Position numbers and translations under genes: made by a program
The notes under the pieces: model-generated
What the model was told of the DNA's origin: nothing
Databases searched by the model: none
Seen by the model: the letters and a program-made list of their open reading frames with translations, nothing else
In this document: in pieces, positions 61,397 through 64,000 of the stretch
Layout: every line of letters begins with the position of its first letter
How positions within the stretch are numbered: position 1 is the first letter of the stretch
NCBI GenBank assembly: GCA_964512225.1
Contig: CAZEKB010000017.1
Location: 14,148 to 78,147 of the forward strand
Source: CAZEKB01 sp964512225
GTDB taxonomy: Bacteria > Myxococcota_A > UBA796 > UBA9615
Reading direction: 5' to 3'
DNA length: 64,000 bases

Positions 61397-62893
61397 TCAC
61401 CGCCCCGTATCGACGAGCGTCCAGGCCCCGACCCGACCGATCACGGTCGTGCGGGGCTCCAGGTAGGCGTGGAAGGCGGGCGGGCCCCCGTGGATCAGGA
61501 GGTAGTCGTAGTGCCCGCCGTGCTCGGTGAGGCTGAACGCGTTCGGCTGGAACTGCAGCGGCGCGGGGCGGTCCGCGTCCGCCCGGATGCGGAGCGGGTT
61601 GACGGGGGACGAGAGCAGGTAGGGGCTGAATCCTCCCCCGCGGCGGAGGTGGTAGTAGACGTGGACGTGCAGCATCGGGTCGAACATCCCGGCGTCGAGC
61701 GCGGGGCTGTCGTTGTCGAACAGGATCGGGAGCACGTCGCGGTCCGCCTCCATGCGCGGCAGCAACCCGGTCGGCTCGCTCATGTCGCGGGCCACCGCCG
61801 CGCTCCGGACCGCCAGCCCGCCGCACAGGACGATGGCCGTCGCCGCCACGAGGGCAGCCGCCGGCCCGCGGACCGGGGCCCGGGCGAGCGCCAGCGCGAG
61901 CAGCAGGGCGAGCACGTCCGTGAGGCGCGTATTGATGTAGTAGTAGTTGGAGAGCGCGAAGGGCAGCACGAAGAGCCCCACCCCGCACAGGGCCGCGTAG
62001 AGGGCAGGCCGGCCGGGGCGCCTGGGCCCGGCGAGCAGCACCCGGACCGCGACCGCCACCGCCAGGACCCAGCCCCCGACCGAGAGCACCTCCGCCCAGG
62101 TCGGCCCGCCGAACCCCCGAACGGTGAGGCCGACGTAGTCCAGCACGACCGCCGGGGAGCGCCAGGACGGGGGCCGGCTCGCGAGCACCTCGCCCCCGGC
62201 TCCGAGCCAGGAGATCGCCTGCCAGGCCGCGATCGTGCCCCCCGCCAGCAGGGGGACGGCGAAGGCTCCCCGGGGCGTCCCTCCCGGGAGGCCGCGCCGC
62301 CGATCGAGGACCGCCGCCGCGCCCGCGAGCCCCGCGAACACCAAGGCGGTGAAGGGGTGGGTGAAGACGACCGCGGCGGTCCACGCCGCGAGCGCGGCGA
62401 GTCGACGTCGATCCCCGGGCTCCAGCCGCTCGTGGGCGCGCAGCGCGAACAGCAGCAGCGGCAAGGAGAGGCAGTAGTTGACGAAGCCCAGGAGCCACGA
62501 CGCGGTCACCCCGAACGGGAAGACGAGCAGCGCGCCCCAGGGCGGAGGCTCGCCCACGCGACGTCGGTCGACGTCGAGGGCGAGGGCGAACGCGGCGAGC
62601 AGGATCCAGTAGAGGGACAGGACGACGCGGCCGGCGGCCTCGATCGGCAGCACCCGCCCCAGGGCCGAGGCGAGCAGCGTGAAGGTCGCGTACGTCCCCC
62701 CCACCTCCCGGACGCTGTAGGCGGCGGCGTGTCGGCCCTCGTCGAGCCCGCCCGCGACGTACGCGGCGAAGAGGTGCTGCGGGTAGTCCTGCAGGGGCGG
62801 CACCTCGAACGCCCAGAGCGGCGCGAGGCTCGCCAGAGCGAGCGCGAAGACCCCGGTTCGGAACGCCGCCCGACGGCGGCCGAGCGCGTTCAT
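61397..62893 (-). CDS. Polytopic membrane protein, GT-C/glycosyltransferase-39-like
   Basis: 498 residues from the ATG at 62893. At least nine hydrophobic segments cover residues about 15-350, followed by a soluble C-terminal domain of about 140 residues (GFSPYLLSSPVNPLRI, HGGHYDYLLIHGGPPAFHAY). The first periplasmic loop begins FEVPPLQDYPQHLFAAYVAG, the place where GT-C enzymes carry their catalytic acidic residue (here Asp in QDYPQH). THPFTALVFAGLAG and SNYYYINTRLTDVLALLLAL are other likely loop/helix boundaries. A lipid-linked-sugar transferase is the best guess, but no specific family match was recognised. Confidence 0.7.
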   Translation of the reverse strand: MNALGRRRAAFRTGVFALALASLAPLWAFEVPPLQDYPQHLFAAYVAGGLDEGRHAAAYSVREVGGTYATFTLLASALGRVLPIEAAGRVVLSLYWILLAAFALALDVDRRRVGEPPPWGALLVFPFGVTASWLLGFVNYCLSLPLLLFALRAHERLEPGDRRRLAALAAWTAAVVFTHPFTALVFAGLAGAAAVLDRRRGLPGGTPRGAFAVPLLAGGTIAAWQAISWLGAGGEVLASRPPSWRSPAVVLDYVGLTVRGFGGPTWAEVLSVGGWVLAVAVAVRVLLAGPRRPGRPALYAALCGVGLFVLPFALSNYYYINTRLTDVLALLLALALARAPVRGPAAALVAATAIVLCGGLAVRSAAVARDMSEPTGLLPRMEADRDVLPILFDNDSPALDAGMFDPMLHVHVYYHLRRGGGFSPYLLSSPVNPLRIRADADRPAPLQFQPNAFSLTEHGGHYDYLLIHGGPPAFHAYLEPRTTVIGRVGAWTLVDTGR

Positions 62894-62925
62894 GGGCGCA
62901 CGATAACCCCGCGCGAGGACGCATC

Positions 62926-62953
62926 TTGACCGCCCGAGGCGCATAGGTAGACT
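62926..62953 (+). promoter_or_regulatory. Promoter for the TatT-like lipoprotein
   Basis: TTGACC (62926-62931), a 16-base spacer and TAGACT (62948-62953), 54 bases before the ATG. AGGAGGA (62997-63003) is a strong ribosome-binding site four bases before the start. Confidence 0.6.
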
Positions 62954-63007
62954 CCGGCCGCCTCGAATCCGACGCGCGCACACGCGAGACCGAGGCAGGA
63001 GGATTAG

Positions 63008-63898
63008 ATGCACGGTGTGAAGATTCTCGGCCGCACGGCGGTCGTCGCGAGCTTGATCGGCGCCCTGACCCTGATGGGCGGGTGCAAGACCTACCAGAGC
63101 GGGATCTCCGCGGAGACCAGCGGCAGCGCGGCGGCGTCCGCGTCGACGATGGACGCCGCGATGGCGGCCTGGGCCGAGCGCGGCACCAAGGAAGGCCTGC
63201 AGCGAGCCATCGACGCCTTCGCGGCGGTCGTGGCGGCGGAGCCGACCAACCAGGACGCCATGATCATGGCGGCCCGCGCCCAGTACTTCATGGCGGACGC
63301 CTACGGCGAGACCGACGAGGAGAAGGGCGAGCTCTTCAACGTGGCCCGAGACTGGGGCGAGCGCGCGATGCTGGCGGACGCCGAGTACAAGGCCCGCATC
63401 GACAAGGGCGAGAAGCCCGCCAAGGCCGTGACCGCCCTGCAGAAGGACGACCAGATGGCCATCTACTGGACGGCCTCGGCCCTCGGCAAGTGGGCGCGCC
63501 TCCAGGGCTTCTCCACGATCGTGAAGTACAAGGGCTACATCGCCGGGATGATGCAGCACTGCCTCGACCTCGACGAGACCGCCTTCTACAGCGGCCCCAT
63601 CCGCTACTGGGCGACGTACTACGCCGTGGCCCCCGGCTTCGCGGGCGGCGACATGGCCAAGTCCAAGGAGTGGTACGAGAAGTCGATCAAGATGAACCCC
63701 GAGTACCTCGCCACGTACGTGCTCTTCGCCGAGGCGTACGCCCGCAAGGCCCAGGATCGCGCGCTGTTCATGCAGAACCTGAAGCACGTGCTGGGGGCCG
63801 ACGTCAACGCCACGCCCGAGCTCACGCCCGAGCACGTCGTGGAGCAGGCCAAGGCCAAGAAGCTCCTCGACAACGTCGACGAGTACTTCGCCGACTGA
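63008..63898 (+). CDS. TatT-like (TRAP-transporter T-component) TPR lipoprotein
   Basis: 296 residues. Lipoprotein signal ending LMGGC (Cys about 26). A Ser/Ala-rich tether precedes a helical domain. The segments AAMAAWAERGTKEGLQRAID, FSTIVKYKGYIAGMMQHCLD, FYSGPIRYWATYYAVAPGFA, GGDMAKSKEWYEKSI and YARKAQDRALFMQNL match the TatT family, first described in Treponema as a trimeric TPR lipoprotein partner of TRAP transporters. No TRAP permease or binding protein is in view, so here it may be an orphan or the first gene of an operon beyond the window. The last 100 bases (63899-64000) show no gene. Confidence 0.85.
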   Translation: MHGVKILGRTAVVASLIGALTLMGGCKTYQSGISAETSGSAAASASTMDAAMAAWAERGTKEGLQRAIDAFAAVVAAEPTNQDAMIMAARAQYFMADAYGETDEEKGELFNVARDWGERAMLADAEYKARIDKGEKPAKAVTALQKDDQMAIYWTASALGKWARLQGFSTIVKYKGYIAGMMQHCLDLDETAFYSGPIRYWATYYAVAPGFAGGDMAKSKEWYEKSIKMNPEYLATYVLFAEAYARKAQDRALFMQNLKHVLGADVNATPELTPEHVVEQAKAKKLLDNVDEYFAD

Positions 63899-64000
63899 TC
63901 GTCGCTCCGACCCTCGCGGCCCCCGCGCCCCGGCCGCCCCCGGCCAGCCCCCCCAGCCCCCACAAATACCACCCCGCGGACAACCCCCCAAGATTCGACC

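Overview
The window is about 64 kb of very G+C-rich DNA with dense coding on both strands, short gaps and many 4-base stop/start overlaps. It looks like a chromosome segment from a member of the Myxococcota or a close relative of the former Deltaproteobacteria. That is inferred from a complete Glt/Nfs-type envelope machine, AgmX/PglI C-terminal domains, a MYXO-CTERM-like tail, many lipoproteins, DUF507, a TatT-type lipoprotein, and Asp-rich GDDDD linkers in secreted proteins. Three runs of exactly 100 N interrupt repetitive DNA. The identical 55-base flanks of two of them suggest a short-read scaffold.

Layout. 1-11 kb: a partial M20 hydrolase, a DnaJ-family protein, a B12-binding radical SAM enzyme, an M23 endopeptidase lipoprotein, an M14 carboxypeptidase with a sorting tail, two lipoproteins, DUF507 and an outer-membrane barrel. 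11-16.3 kb: a four-gene minus-strand operon in which every junction is a 4-base overlap (exported protein, AgmX/PglI-C-like protein, 1077-aa cyclase-like protein, lipoprotein). 16.3-21.8 kb: an intergenic region with DnaA-box-like sites, a MobA-like nucleotidyltransferase, a BtpA-family protein, an ABC permease/ATPase pair and an LpxL-like acyltransferase. 21.9-28.8 kb: a CAU-anticodon tRNA, then an envelope operon (two glycosyltransferases, an unusually long bifunctional PBP, a lipoprotein), then tRNA-Cys. 29-35 kb: an ExbB-ExbD-TonB-receptor-lipoprotein operon. 35-36.3 kb: repeats, a decayed insertion sequence and a small exported protein.

36.4-50.7 kb is the centrepiece: eight co-directional genes whose order and domain types match the A-to-H order of the Myxococcus Glt (gliding) and Nfs (spore-coat) trans-envelope complexes. 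They are two outer-membrane barrels, two periplasmic TPR proteins, a TPR lipoprotein, an 89-aa exported protein, an FHA/transmembrane/AgmX-PglI-C inner-membrane protein, and a third barrel. A structured leader precedes the first gene.

50.9-64 kb: a HYDIN-like lipoprotein, a tandem-repeat block, an isolated rplC with its own promoter and terminator, a large RecQ-derived protein that appears to have lost its helicase motifs, a CoA-transferase pair, guaB, a BT1-family transporter, a polytopic membrane protein and a TatT-like lipoprotein.

Most of the window serves the cell envelope: peptidoglycan synthesis and hydrolysis, glycan and lipid-A-type modification, TonB energisation, and a Glt/Nfs-type machine that would span both membranes. 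Functions come from motifs and remembered family features. No database search was run.
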